Assembly: GCF_044383835.1 (NCBI RefSeq)
Contig: NZ_JBISEP010000010.1
Location: 21,429 to 85,428 of the forward strand
DNA: 64,000 nt
Reading direction: 5' to 3'
DNA from: Paraliobacillus sp044383835
Lineage (GTDB): Bacteria; Bacillota; Bacilli; Bacillales; Amphibacillaceae
This document shows, in pieces, positions 53,676 through 62,102 of the stretch. Made by a program: the position numbers and the translations under genes. Numbering within the stretch: the first letter of the stretch is position 1; every line of letters starts with the position of its first letter. The notes below the pieces were generated by a model that saw only the letters and a program-made list of their open reading frames with translations, was not told where the DNA came from and did no database searches.

Positions 53676-53868
53676 TAAGTTTTATTTCTGATAGAGAGTG
53701 TTCTTATTTTTAACTATAAGTAATTAGATTTAGAAAATACCAAACAAAGGTTTTATTTCTAAATTATCGGGTAAAGTAACATATGAGCAAACTATTAGCC
53801 AATATACAAAAGGACATGATATACTACAACACGAATGATGGTTAAGAATTAAAGGAGGGTAAGATAAT

Positions 53869-54186
53869 ATGGCAATTGTAAATGCAACAGATCGTTCGTT
53901 TATAAATGATACACGCGATGGTCTGGTATTAGTAGACTTTTGGGCAACTTGGTGTGGTCCATGTAAGATGATCGCTCCTGTGCTAGAAGAAATCGATGCT
54001 GAATTGGGCGATACAGTAAAAATTGTTAAGCTTGATGTGGATGAAAACCAAGAAACAGCAGGAAAACACGGTGTAATGAGTATCCCAACACTAATGATAT
54101 TTAAAGATGGAGAAGTAGTTGATCAAATAGTTGGTTTCCAACCAAAAGAAGCACTTGTTGAGTTAATCAACAAACACGCAGAATAA
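53869..54186 (+). CDS. trxA: Thioredoxin
   Basis: A 105-residue thioredoxin with the redox centre WCGPC (Cys 29 and Cys 32) in FWATWCGPCKMIAPVL, and the cis-proline loop MSIPTLMIF. It reduces cytosolic disulphides, for example in ribonucleotide reductase. AAAGGAGGG precedes ATG 53869. It is followed by its own terminator. Confidence 0.97.
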   Translation: MAIVNATDRSFINDTRDGLVLVDFWATWCGPCKMIAPVLEEIDAELGDTVKIVKLDVDENQETAGKHGVMSIPTLMIFKDGEVVDQIVGFQPKEALVELINKHAE

Positions 54187-54201
54187 TACATGCGGTTTAT
54201 T

Positions 54202-54240
54202 AATCCCTTGTTACTTTTAAGTAGCAAGGGATTCTTCTTT
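54202..54240 (+). terminator. Rho-independent terminator after trxA
   Basis: Stem AATCCCTTGTTACTT / AAGTAGCAAGGGATT (one G-T pair) is followed by a CTTCTTTATT tail. Confidence 0.75.
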
Positions 54241-54282
54241 ATTATACAATAGACGTAAGTATATCTAGTGGAGTTGTCAATC

Positions 54283-56073
54283 ATGTCAGATAAAATTAAA
54301 GGGAAATTAGCAGTACTTCCTGCACAACCAGGTTGTTATTTAATGAAGAATAAGCATGGCACAATAATATATGTTGGTAAATCGAAGCTATTGAGAAATC
54401 GTGTCCGATCATATTTTACAGGTGCAAATGATCAAAAGACACAACGATTAGTTCAAGAAATTGTCGACTTTGAATATATTGTTACCTCATCTGAGATTGA
54501 GGCATTGATTTTAGAGATGAATTTAATTAAGAAATATGATCCTAAATATAATGTACTGTTAAAAGATGATAAAAGCTATCCTTATTTAAAAATTACAAAT
54601 GAACGTCATCCAAGATTAATCATTACACGTAAAGTGAAAAAAGATAAAGGGAAATATTTTGGCCCATATCCAAATGTTCTAGCGGCAAGAGAAACAAAGA
54701 AGCTACTTGACCGTATGTACCCTTTGAAAAAATGTAACAATCCGCCTGGTAGACATTGTTTGTATTATCATATGAATCAATGTCTAGCTTGTACAGAAAC
54801 GCCACCAACGGTTGAGGAATACAAACTAATTGTCCAACAAATTGTATCTTTTTTAAGTGGTGGTCATAAAGAAATTAAACAACAAATTCAACAAAAAATG
54901 ATGGAAGCTAGTGACGCGTTGAATTTTGAGCGTGCAAAAGAATTAAGAGATCAAACTCAGCATATTGAAGCAGTAATGGAACAACAGAAAATGACATTAA
55001 ACGATCAAGTTAACCGTGATGTATTTCATTATGCGTATGATAAAGGTTGGATGTGTGTACAAGTCTTCTTTATTAGACAAGGGAAACTAATTGAACGTGA
55101 CGTATCTATTTTTCCTTTTTATGATGAAGCACAAGAGACATTTGTGAGTTTTATAGGGCGTTTTTACTTGCATGAAAATCATCTAAAACCAAAGCAAATA
55201 TTAGTTCCTGCACCCGTGGACTACAAATTATTAAGTGAGTTATTAGAGGTAGATGTAACCATTCCATATCGTGGACGAAAGAAAGAATTAATTGATTTAG
55301 CTGGAAAAAACGCTGAAATTGCTTTAGAAGAAAAATTCTCTCTTATTGAAAGAGATGAGGCTAGGACAATCAAGGCTGTTGAAGGACTAGGTGAAAAGCT
55401 TCATATAGAAACACCGCATCGAATCGAAGCGTTTGATAACTCAAATATCCAAGGAACTGACCCTGTCTCGGCAATGGTCGTTTTCATGGATGGCCGTCCA
55501 TTAAAAAAAGAATACCGGAAGTATAAAATACGAGATGTCAAAGGGCCAGATGATTATGAAACGATGCGTGAAGTCGTTCGAAGACGTTATACAAGGGTGT
55601 TAAAAGAAGGTCTCCCATTACCAGATCTAATTGTCATCGATGGAAGTAAAGGTCAAATGAGTGCTGCTTCAGATGTATTAGAAAATGAATTAGGATTAGA
55701 GATTCCTTTGTGTGGTTTAGCCAAGGATGATAAACATAAGACAAGTGAATTATTATATGGCGTGCCTCCAGAGACAGTACCTTTGGATCGGAAATCACAA
55801 GAATTTTATTTAATTCAACGAATACAGGATGAAGTCCATCGGTTTGCGATCACCTTTCATCGTCAATTGCGAGGGAAAAGTGCATTTAAGTCAGAGCTAG
55901 ATGCTATTCCTGGTGTTGGAGAAAAAAGAAAAAAACTATTGTTAACACACTTTAAATCGATTACTGAGATTAGGCAAGCAACAGTAGAAAAACTCCAACG
56001 ATTAGGAATACCTAAACCGACGGCACAAAAGATTCTGGCTCTATTAAGCAAAGAAAAAGACGACCTGAAATAA
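54283..56073 (+). CDS. uvrC: Excinuclease ABC subunit C
   Basis: A 596-residue UvrC that makes both incisions in nucleotide-excision repair. It has a GIY-YIG nuclease (about 12-95, GCYLMKNKHGTIIYVGKSKLLRNRV), a Cys-containing region (CLYYHMNQCLACTE), a UvrB-binding UVR motif (about 200-235), an RNase H-like C-nuclease (EAFDNSNIQGTDPVSAMVVF, VIDGSKGQ) and C-terminal helix-hairpin-helix motifs (about 540-590). ATG 54283 is preferred over an in-frame GTG five codons earlier because GGAG then has proper spacing. Confidence 0.96.
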   Translation: MSDKIKGKLAVLPAQPGCYLMKNKHGTIIYVGKSKLLRNRVRSYFTGANDQKTQRLVQEIVDFEYIVTSSEIEALILEMNLIKKYDPKYNVLLKDDKSYPYLKITNERHPRLIITRKVKKDKGKYFGPYPNVLAARETKKLLDRMYPLKKCNNPPGRHCLYYHMNQCLACTETPPTVEEYKLIVQQIVSFLSGGHKEIKQQIQQKMMEASDALNFERAKELRDQTQHIEAVMEQQKMTLNDQVNRDVFHYAYDKGWMCVQVFFIRQGKLIERDVSIFPFYDEAQETFVSFIGRFYLHENHLKPKQILVPAPVDYKLLSELLEVDVTIPYRGRKKELIDLAGKNAEIALEEKFSLIERDEARTIKAVEGLGEKLHIETPHRIEAFDNSNIQGTDPVSAMVVFMDGRPLKKEYRKYKIRDVKGPDDYETMREVVRRRYTRVLKEGLPLPDLIVIDGSKGQMSAASDVLENELGLEIPLCGLAKDDKHKTSELLYGVPPETVPLDRKSQEFYLIQRIQDEVHRFAITFHRQLRGKSAFKSELDAIPGVGEKRKKLLLTHFKSITEIRQATVEKLQRLGIPKPTAQKILALLSKEKDDLK

Positions 56074-56077
56074 CTAA

Positions 56078-56130
56078 TAGGCACCTTAAGCGTAGAAAAA
56101 TTTAAAATGCTCTACGTATAAGGTGCATCA
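56078..56130. terminator. Terminator between uvrC and yslB
   Basis: GCACCTTA-AGCGTAGA pairs with TCTACGTATAAGGTGC around an AT-rich loop, giving about 14 pairs. The genes on either side converge, so it probably works in both directions. Confidence 0.7.
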
Positions 56131-56147
56131 TATTATTTATCGTTTAT

Positions 56148-56582
56148 TTATTTTGATAGAAGTACTTTCAATTCCACATAATTTTTCTTTGATTTGATTT
56201 CATCGATGCACTCACAATCCAGTTGCTTTAATTGCTGCATTGCTTCGGCTAAAAAACCTGCCTCAAGGCGATAATCAGTTATGATATCTTGTTTCATTCG
56301 TTGGGTAATAGCTGCACCAGTTAATTCAAAAATATATTCTCTACGTTTTTCCTTTATATCAACTAACTCTCCCCAACCGACTTTATAAAAAAAATCTTTC
56401 ACTTGCTCTAAAGATTCCCATTTTATTTGTCGTGCTAAATTTTTTCCAAGTACATAAAGGATCGTTGCTGCATCTTTTCCAAGCAAATCTGGTAAACAAA
56501 CATAGCGCAGTAAATCGTAGCCGCTACCTGTTGTTTGCATTAAATCTGCTATTTCTTCTGTTTTTTGTAAATTATTATGCAC
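56148..56582 (-). CDS. yslB: YslB family protein (DUF2507)
   Basis: A 144-residue soluble protein with SGYDLLRYVCLPDLLGKDAATILYVLGKNLARQI and GWGELVDIKEKRREYIFELTG, the YslB/DUF2507 pattern (a 4-vinyl-reductase-like fold). The function is unknown. In B. subtilis yslB lies between lysC and sdhC on the same strand as uvrC; here it is reversed and lysC is absent. A GGAAGGGGAAG site precedes the ATG. Confidence 0.85.
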   Translation of the reverse strand: MHNNLQKTEEIADLMQTTGSGYDLLRYVCLPDLLGKDAATILYVLGKNLARQIKWESLEQVKDFFYKVGWGELVDIKEKRREYIFELTGAAITQRMKQDIITDYRLEAGFLAEAMQQLKQLDCECIDEIKSKKNYVELKVLLSK

Positions 56583-56751
56583 AAATTCTTCCCCTTCCTA
56601 ACAATAACCTGTTTATATTATCGCTTGAAAAGGCAGGGATTGCAACGGTCAATTCTACTAATATAAAAGAGGTTTAACGTGACATTTGCTAAAGAAAGTC
56701 TTACAATAGCATGCATGGTAAGTTTGTAATGAAAATATAGAAGGTGTAAAA

Positions 56752-59418
56752 GTGAGAAAAATATTAGAAATTGTAAAAACAGATTGGAAGAATATAATTA
56801 AAACTCCTGTAGCAGCCTTTTTGATTGTATCATTAATGGTGCTTCCATCTTTATATGCTTGGTTTAATTTGAAAGCATCGTGGGATCCATACTCCAATAC
56901 AGGTGACATCGCTATAGCAGTAATAAATGATGATAAAGGAACGGAGATAAGAGAGAGAAATATTAACGTCGGTGAGCAAATCATTGATAATTTAAAAGAA
57001 AATGATGCACTTGGATGGACGTTTGTTTCAAAAAAAGATGCTGATCAAGGTGTAAAACATGGAGACTATTATGCCAGTATTTATATTCCTACTGACTTTT
57101 CTGAGAAGATTGGTACATTATTAGGAGAAGAACAAATTAGACCAGTCATTGAATACAGTGTCAATGAGAAGATTAACGCCATTGCTCCGAAAATGACTTC
57201 TACTGGTGCTTCGACTATCGTAACACAGACCAGTGAAAGCTTTGTTGAGCAAGTTAGCAAGGCAGTATTAACAGAATTTAATAAAATAGGAATAGAGCTA
57301 GAGAAGGAATTGCCAACCATAAGAAATGTAGAAAATAATATTTTTGCATTAGAGGAACAACTCCCAGATATTGAAGCACTAGGTAATAAAGCTATTACAC
57401 TGGAGGAGAAATTACCTGAAATCACTAAACAAGCAGACAAAGTAATAGAGCTTCAACAAGTCATGCCTGAAATAATAGCTGCTGCCAACAATGTGGTTCG
57501 ATTGAATGAGAAGATGCCACAAATAGACAAGGTAGGAGAAGGTATTATCAGCTTGCAGACTAAAATACCAGAAATAAAACAAGTGGCAGACACTATTATT
57601 GATGTGGATAAAGACTTTACAAAAATTGAGGAGCTAGTTGCAAATACATTACAGGACATACAAAAAGCACAAGATATAGTGGGAAAGTCGCAAGATGCAT
57701 TACCTGAAATTAAAAAAAATGCAGAAAATAGTGAAGCATTTGTAAAAGCGATCAGTGATTACTTCGAAAATAATAAAGAATCTATAGATACAGTTAACCC
57801 TGTATTAAAACAAAATATATTGCTTTATCAGCAAACAGCCAATATCGTCCATCAATTCGCTGTTCAACTAGATCATGACAAGCTAACTACTACTGAAATA
57901 GAAAAGGCCATCCCAGAGCTGTTAAGTGATCTCAATTCAAGTATATCTAGTATAGATCAATCTATACAATTACTGGATGTAATCGATCAGCAAGTAAGTA
58001 ATAAAGATTTAGAGCAAATCTTAACTAATCTACAAGCATTACAAGTAAGTTTTGAATCTGAGGAAGAAATGTTAACGAAGCTGGGAAATAATATTTCTAA
58101 CATAACGGACAATCAAATGAATCACTTAATAGCTGTTTCCGATCAAGCTGTAAATCAAGCTAATACACTTGCTTCAGACTATGATCATACGATTTCTCCA
58201 GTCATAGATAAAGGAATTGATCATTTACAGGAAACTGCAGAGAATGCTAGTGACAATTTACAACAAGCGCAAGAAGCATTACCTAAAGTAGAGAGCATCT
58301 TAAAGCATACGGAAGAATCATTAGTTTATGGAGAAGATAAGATTACAAAACTACAGCAGCGCTTACCTGAGATAGGTGACGAAATTCATCAAACAGCGCT
58401 GACAATAGTTGAAAAACTCGATGATGTTGAAAGTGGAGTTAATCTAGCGGTAAGTTTTTATAAAAATCAATTTCCTAAGGTAAAGGATCAAATTCAACGA
58501 GCTGCATCCTTTGTTGAAAAAGACTTACCAAAAGCAGTAGAAGAAGTGGATAAAGTGACAGATTTTATTGATAATCGACTTCCACAGCTAGAAAATTCAG
58601 TTCATAAGATAGCTGATATAGTACAAAACGATCTACCTGGATTAGAAGATACGGTACGACATACCGCTGACCGCATTAGACAGTTTGAAGGTAATCATGA
58701 TTTAAATGATATTATTCAATTGTTGAAAAATGATATTGAACAAGAAAGTGATTTTCTTGCCAATCCGATTGAACTAAACGAGAATAAGGTTTTTCCAATT
58801 CCAAACTATGGTTCAGCTAATTCACCATTTTATACGACACTAAGTTTGTGGGTTGGAGCATTATTACTGATTTCCTTATTAACTGTCGATGTTCATAACA
58901 AAGAAGGTATATATAAGCTTCATCATGTTTATTTTGGTAGAGGGTTGACCTTTGCTAGTATTGGATTGATGCAAGCATTGATTGTAACATTAGGTGATCT
59001 GTTTCTTTTAGATGCCTATGTTAAAGAACCGGTCTGGTTTGTTATATTTGCAATTTTTATTAGTATGGTATTTATGTCGATTGTTTACACGTTTGTTTCT
59101 GTTTTCGGTAATGTCGGCAAAGGGTTAGCAATTATTTTGCTCGTACTTCAATTGTCTGGGTCTGGCGGGACATTCCCAATTCAAGTAACACCTGCATTTT
59201 TCCAAGCGATTAACCCATTCCTACCATTTACGTATGCCATTAGTTTATTACGTGAAGCGGTAGGAGGAATGGTCACTGGGATTGTCATTCGTGATATTAT
59301 TGTTCTATTTACGTTTATGATCATAGCCATTTTATTTGCAATTTTATTAAAAAAACCTCTCGATCCTCAAATTAGAAAAGTTTCTGAACAAGCGAAGAAA
59401 AGTGGGTTGATTCATTAG
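56752..59418 (+). CDS. YhgE/Pip domain membrane protein with 17-residue repeats
   Basis: An 888-residue protein of the YhgE/Pip family (B. subtilis YhgE, lactococcal phage infection protein Pip). An N-terminal membrane segment (about 19-41) precedes the conserved extracellular domain (DIAIAVINDDKGTEI). Residues 183-284 are six 17-residue repeats of the form LEEKLPEITKQADKVIE, and 18-residue repeats occur near 590-650. The long extracellular coil leads into a C-terminal ABC-2-like block of five or six membrane helices. It may act as a phage receptor or envelope factor. GTG start at 56752 with GAAGGTG upstream. Confidence 0.85.
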   Translation: MRKILEIVKTDWKNIIKTPVAAFLIVSLMVLPSLYAWFNLKASWDPYSNTGDIAIAVINDDKGTEIRERNINVGEQIIDNLKENDALGWTFVSKKDADQGVKHGDYYASIYIPTDFSEKIGTLLGEEQIRPVIEYSVNEKINAIAPKMTSTGASTIVTQTSESFVEQVSKAVLTEFNKIGIELEKELPTIRNVENNIFALEEQLPDIEALGNKAITLEEKLPEITKQADKVIELQQVMPEIIAAANNVVRLNEKMPQIDKVGEGIISLQTKIPEIKQVADTIIDVDKDFTKIEELVANTLQDIQKAQDIVGKSQDALPEIKKNAENSEAFVKAISDYFENNKESIDTVNPVLKQNILLYQQTANIVHQFAVQLDHDKLTTTEIEKAIPELLSDLNSSISSIDQSIQLLDVIDQQVSNKDLEQILTNLQALQVSFESEEEMLTKLGNNISNITDNQMNHLIAVSDQAVNQANTLASDYDHTISPVIDKGIDHLQETAENASDNLQQAQEALPKVESILKHTEESLVYGEDKITKLQQRLPEIGDEIHQTALTIVEKLDDVESGVNLAVSFYKNQFPKVKDQIQRAASFVEKDLPKAVEEVDKVTDFIDNRLPQLENSVHKIADIVQNDLPGLEDTVRHTADRIRQFEGNHDLNDIIQLLKNDIEQESDFLANPIELNENKVFPIPNYGSANSPFYTTLSLWVGALLLISLLTVDVHNKEGIYKLHHVYFGRGLTFASIGLMQALIVTLGDLFLLDAYVKEPVWFVIFAIFISMVFMSIVYTFVSVFGNVGKGLAIILLVLQLSGSGGTFPIQVTPAFFQAINPFLPFTYAISLLREAVGGMVTGIVIRDIIVLFTFMIIAILFAILLKKPLDPQIRKVSEQAKKSGLIH

Positions 59419-59467
59419 ATTTTATAGGACAACGGTATAATTATTTTAAAACGCAACAAAAGCAAGC

Positions 59468-59495
59468 ACAGAAAAGATTTTTAGAACATAAAATA
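59468..59495 (+). promoter_or_regulatory. Candidate sigma-K promoter of gerE
   Basis: CATAAAATA at 59487-59495 fits the sigma-K -10 (CATANNNTA). AC at 59468-59469 lies 17 bp upstream as the minimal -35. It is about 60 bp before gerE, a gene known to be sigma-K controlled in B. subtilis. Confidence 0.55.
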
Positions 59496-59556
59496 CTCTG
59501 ACTAAATAAATACCCTTCAAAGCGTGGCTCTAAGAACAGCAAGGAGGGGTTAAGAC

Positions 59557-59781
59557 TTGAAGGATAGTGAGTACAAGCCGAAGCAACTATTGACCAAACG
59601 AGAAAAAGAAGTGTTTGAGCTTTTAGTACAGGATAAAACAACAAAAGAAATAGCCCAGGAACTGTTTATATCCCAAAAAACAGTAAGGAATCACATTTCA
59701 AATGCAATGCAAAAACTTGGTGTTAAGGGGCGTTCACAGGCAGTGGTAGAGCTTCTTCGTATGGGAGAATTAAAGCTCTAA
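59557..59781 (+). CDS. gerE: Spore-coat transcription factor GerE
   Basis: A 74-residue LuxR-type helix-turn-helix protein, exactly the length of B. subtilis GerE and nearly identical to it over LTKREKEVFELLVQDKTTKEIAQELFISQKTVRNHISNAMQKLGVKGRSQAVVELLRMGEL. There is no receiver domain, which sets GerE apart from other family members. It controls late mother-cell coat genes. The TTG start at 59557 follows AAGGAGGGG. Confidence 0.96.
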   Translation: MKDSEYKPKQLLTKREKEVFELLVQDKTTKEIAQELFISQKTVRNHISNAMQKLGVKGRSQAVVELLRMGELKL

Positions 59782-59816
59782 TAAAAACCGACTTTCGTTT
59801 TGAAAGTCGGTTTTTG
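59782..59816 (+). terminator. Rho-independent terminator after gerE
   Basis: AAAAACCGACTTTC / GAAAGTCGGTTTTT is a 14-bp perfect stem with a short loop and T5. Confidence 0.9.
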
Positions 59817-59909
59817 TATGGTAATAAATCAAAGTGGATAAAAATAATAATATGTGTTTGTAAGATTGATAAAGAATATTATAAAGAAATGCATCTAAAT
59901 AATTAAGTC

Positions 59910-61007
59910 GAGAGTGTAAAATATTTTGTGTGAATGAATAAATAGAAAAAGGAAGCCCTTTTCTTGTAGAATCAAGTTACCACACAAAATCCCAAGAAAA
60001 GAGGTCTTCCTTTATGGATCATTTTACATCAGATATTATGCAAGCTCTAGCAAAAAAAAAGAGGATATTACAGAAATATTTCGCTGCCATCTGGAAAAGG
60101 AGGTAAATGCGCTGCTTCAAACGGAATTGACTGCTTTCTTAGATGATGAAAAGTATGATCACTTGGACTTTAATTCTGGAAATTCTCAGAATGGGTCCTA
60201 TTCCCGAACGCTGAAAACGTAGTATGGTGAGCTCGAACTCTCCATACCTCGTGATCGAAATGGGGAATTTAAACAACAAACGGAACAATGATACGTTAAA
60301 ATCCTTCGTCATTCATATATTTCAGAAGGGTGTCACGATGTCTGAAGTATCGCATTTAATTGAACGGATGTACGGGCATCATTACACGCCTCAAACGATT
60401 TCAAATATGACGAAAGTGATGGGCGAAGAGGTGAGGCATTCCGTCAACGTCCTTTATCCAACTGTTACGTGTGCGTATATTTAGACGCTACCTTTCTTCC
60501 CGTCAAGCGAGAAACTGTATCCAAAGAAGCTGTTTATATTGTCGTCGGAATCCGAGAAGACGGCTCAAAAGAGGTGCTCGCTTACACGATCGCTCCAATC
60601 GAATCTACCTATGTGTGGAAAGAGTTAATCGAGGACATTCAAGCTAGTGGTGTGGAGGAGGTGCTCCTCTTTATTTCAGACGAATTAAAGGGCATTAAAT
60701 AAAGCATTCATTCGGTGTTTTTCTAATATAAATGTCAAGATAAGCATGTACACTTTTGATTTTATTCTCTTAATGATTATTATTAATAAATTATTACGAC
60801 TTGACCCGAATCCTCTGTGGGCATGATTGTCCAATAAAAAAGCAGCCAATTCAAGGGGTGGCAGCCATGCCAAGGCTATCATACCCACCATTATCTCATT
60901 CCGAGGCTGTGTTGCATACGTGTGCAGTATTTGATGCTTACATTTAATTTACATTTGTAAATAACTTTACATAATAAAAAAAGGAACGGATTAAATCTTA
61001 CACTCTC
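59910..61007 (+). mobile_element. Degenerate IS256-family element with both ends
   Basis: GAGAGTGTAA at 59910-59919 and its exact reverse complement TTACACTCTC at 60998-61007 bracket a broken IS256-type transposase. The element is about 1.1 kb, shorter than a usual 1.3-kb IS256-type element. The last 300 bp (60703-60997) does not encode the missing transposase end, so it was rearranged. No target duplication is visible. Confidence 0.75.
60014..60702 (+). pseudogene. IS256-family transposase, frameshifted and truncated
   Basis: ATG 60014 begins MDHFTSDIMQALAKK. The frame shifts at an A9 run (60051-60059) and continues DITEIFRCHLEKEVNALLQTELTAFLDDEKYDHLDF and GNSQNGSYSRTLKT, then a stop. Further pieces follow in other frames: YGELELSIPRDRNGEF, VSHLIERMYGHHYTPQTISNMTKV and YLDATFLPVKRETVSKEAVYIVVGIREDGSKEVLAY. 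The sequence ends at ISDELKGIK, where intact transposases continue. The N-terminal and DDE regions of a mutator-type transposase are clear, but the gene is not functional. Confidence 0.85.
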
Positions 61008-61025
61008 ACAACAAGTTTAAGAGTA

Positions 61026-61500
61026 ATGTTTCATGAAACCTCTCGTTTACATTATTTATTTAAGCTAATCAAGTTAAACCATAATTTCTTTTTATCGTCA
61101 TCAGGAGAGTTGTATACACCTCCAAACTTATTATCTTCTTGGATATTATTACAGTTCAACATGGATAAAGATGGGCTATCCCATAAACCGTTGGAAATCG
61201 ATAGTAAAAGAACTTTCTTTTAAGCTACGAGGATTGGTGGAGCGAAGTAATAAAAGAATGTGTTTACTAGAAAAAATATAGTTACATTTGTTGCAAATCA
61301 AGATGGAGGAGCACATGTAGATAAAGCATTTGATGAAATGAGATTTTTCGACAAGATGAAAAGGTTTAAGTGGTCTACACACAGAAATTACGTATTAAGA
61401 TGAGACCTTAGATATTGTTACTCAATACTCAAAAGAAACGAGAACTTTATATATTCAAGAATTCAATGATGGAACTAAGGTGGAACTAGTTTTAAGATAA
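61026..61500 (+). pseudogene. Frameshifted hypothetical gene
   Basis: Three frames together spell one protein: MFHETSRLHYLFKLIKLNHNFFLSSS...NMDKDGLSHKPLEIDSKRTFF, then YEDWWSEVIKECVY, then NIVTFVANQDGGAHVDKAFDEMRFFDKM. A last piece, DIVTQYSKETRTLYIQEFNDGTKVELVLR, ends at about 61500. The DWW and ANQDGGAHVD stretches resemble a conserved hypothetical family I recall from Bacillus, whose function I do not know. At least two frameshifts make it inactive. It starts immediately after the IS256-type right end. Confidence 0.5.
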
Positions 61501-61811
61501 ATGCTTGAAAAACATACTGGTTAAATATTATTAGCTTAAAAGGGAATAAATATAATTGTATTCAACTAACATTTATCATGTTGGTGCAAATTGGTTCAAT
61601 TAATGTCAATTTCAATCCTTTTTCATACATTTTTATCCATGGAACAATTCTCAAAATATTGATATGAAAAGATTTCTATGGATTAGGTACATTTAGAATT
61701 TATTAGTATATTTCTCAAAACTAAGAAAGGCACTTTTAGGGGGATTCATGTATTTAACCTAATTATGCTAAAATTAACATAATGTTAAAATAATTTTAAA
61801 TTTGGGAGGTA
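61501..61811. other. AT-rich non-coding stretch
   Basis: No gene, hairpin or repeat could be supported. The AT-rich 61740-61800, just before the secreted-peptide ORF, could hold its promoter, but no clear -35/-10 pair was found. Confidence 0.3.
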
Positions 61812-62052
61812 ATGAAAAAGAGAATGTTAGGTAGTATTTTGGGATTATTATTTATTTTGTTCATACTTGGTAACACCCCGGTTTCCGCTGAAGAAACTGA
61901 TGCCAAGTATGGAAGAAGGTCAACCAGATGTAACTATATATGATAATGAGGGTAGTCTAGTTGAGCCAGATGAAATGCATAGAAATGAAATAACGCCCAC
62001 AGCAGCAACTCTACCAACAAAAATTAAAATTATTCGAAGAAGCAGATGCTAA
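61812..62052 (+). pseudogene. Secreted peptide precursor, frameshifted after the signal peptide
   Basis: ATG 61812, with GGGAGG close upstream, encodes MKKRMLGSILGLLFILFILGNTPVSAEE, a typical signal peptide with an AxA-like VSA cleavage site. In this frame a stop follows 18 codons after the cleavage site. In the +1 frame the reading is MPSMEEGQPDVTIYDNEGSLVEPDEMHRNEITPTAATLPTKIKIIRRSRC to TAA. Removing one A from the AAA at 61894-61896 would join them as a secreted protein of about 79 residues with an acidic body and a basic, Cys-ending tail. Family unknown. Confidence 0.55.
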
Positions 62053-62080
62053 TGGCTTCTTCGAATAGTTTTAATTTTTG
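62019..62080 (+). terminator. Long terminator hairpin overlapping the peptide gene end
   Basis: AAAATTAAAATTATTCGAAGAAGC pairs with GCTTCTTCGAATAGTTTTAATTTTT, about 24 bp with one mismatch, around a loop of about 11 bases that holds the peptide's stop codon. The 5' arm encodes the last ten or so residues of the peptide. The T-rich end makes it a terminator. Confidence 0.85.
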
Positions 62081-62102
62081 ACAGTATGTACTCCAATAAT
62101 GC

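Noticed and set aside
60685..60891. Minus-strand gene beginning MVGMIALAWLPPLELAAFLLDNHAHRG
   Set aside because: It lies inside the degenerate IS256-type unit, has no convincing ribosome-binding site and no recognisable family; probably a fragment or chance ORF.
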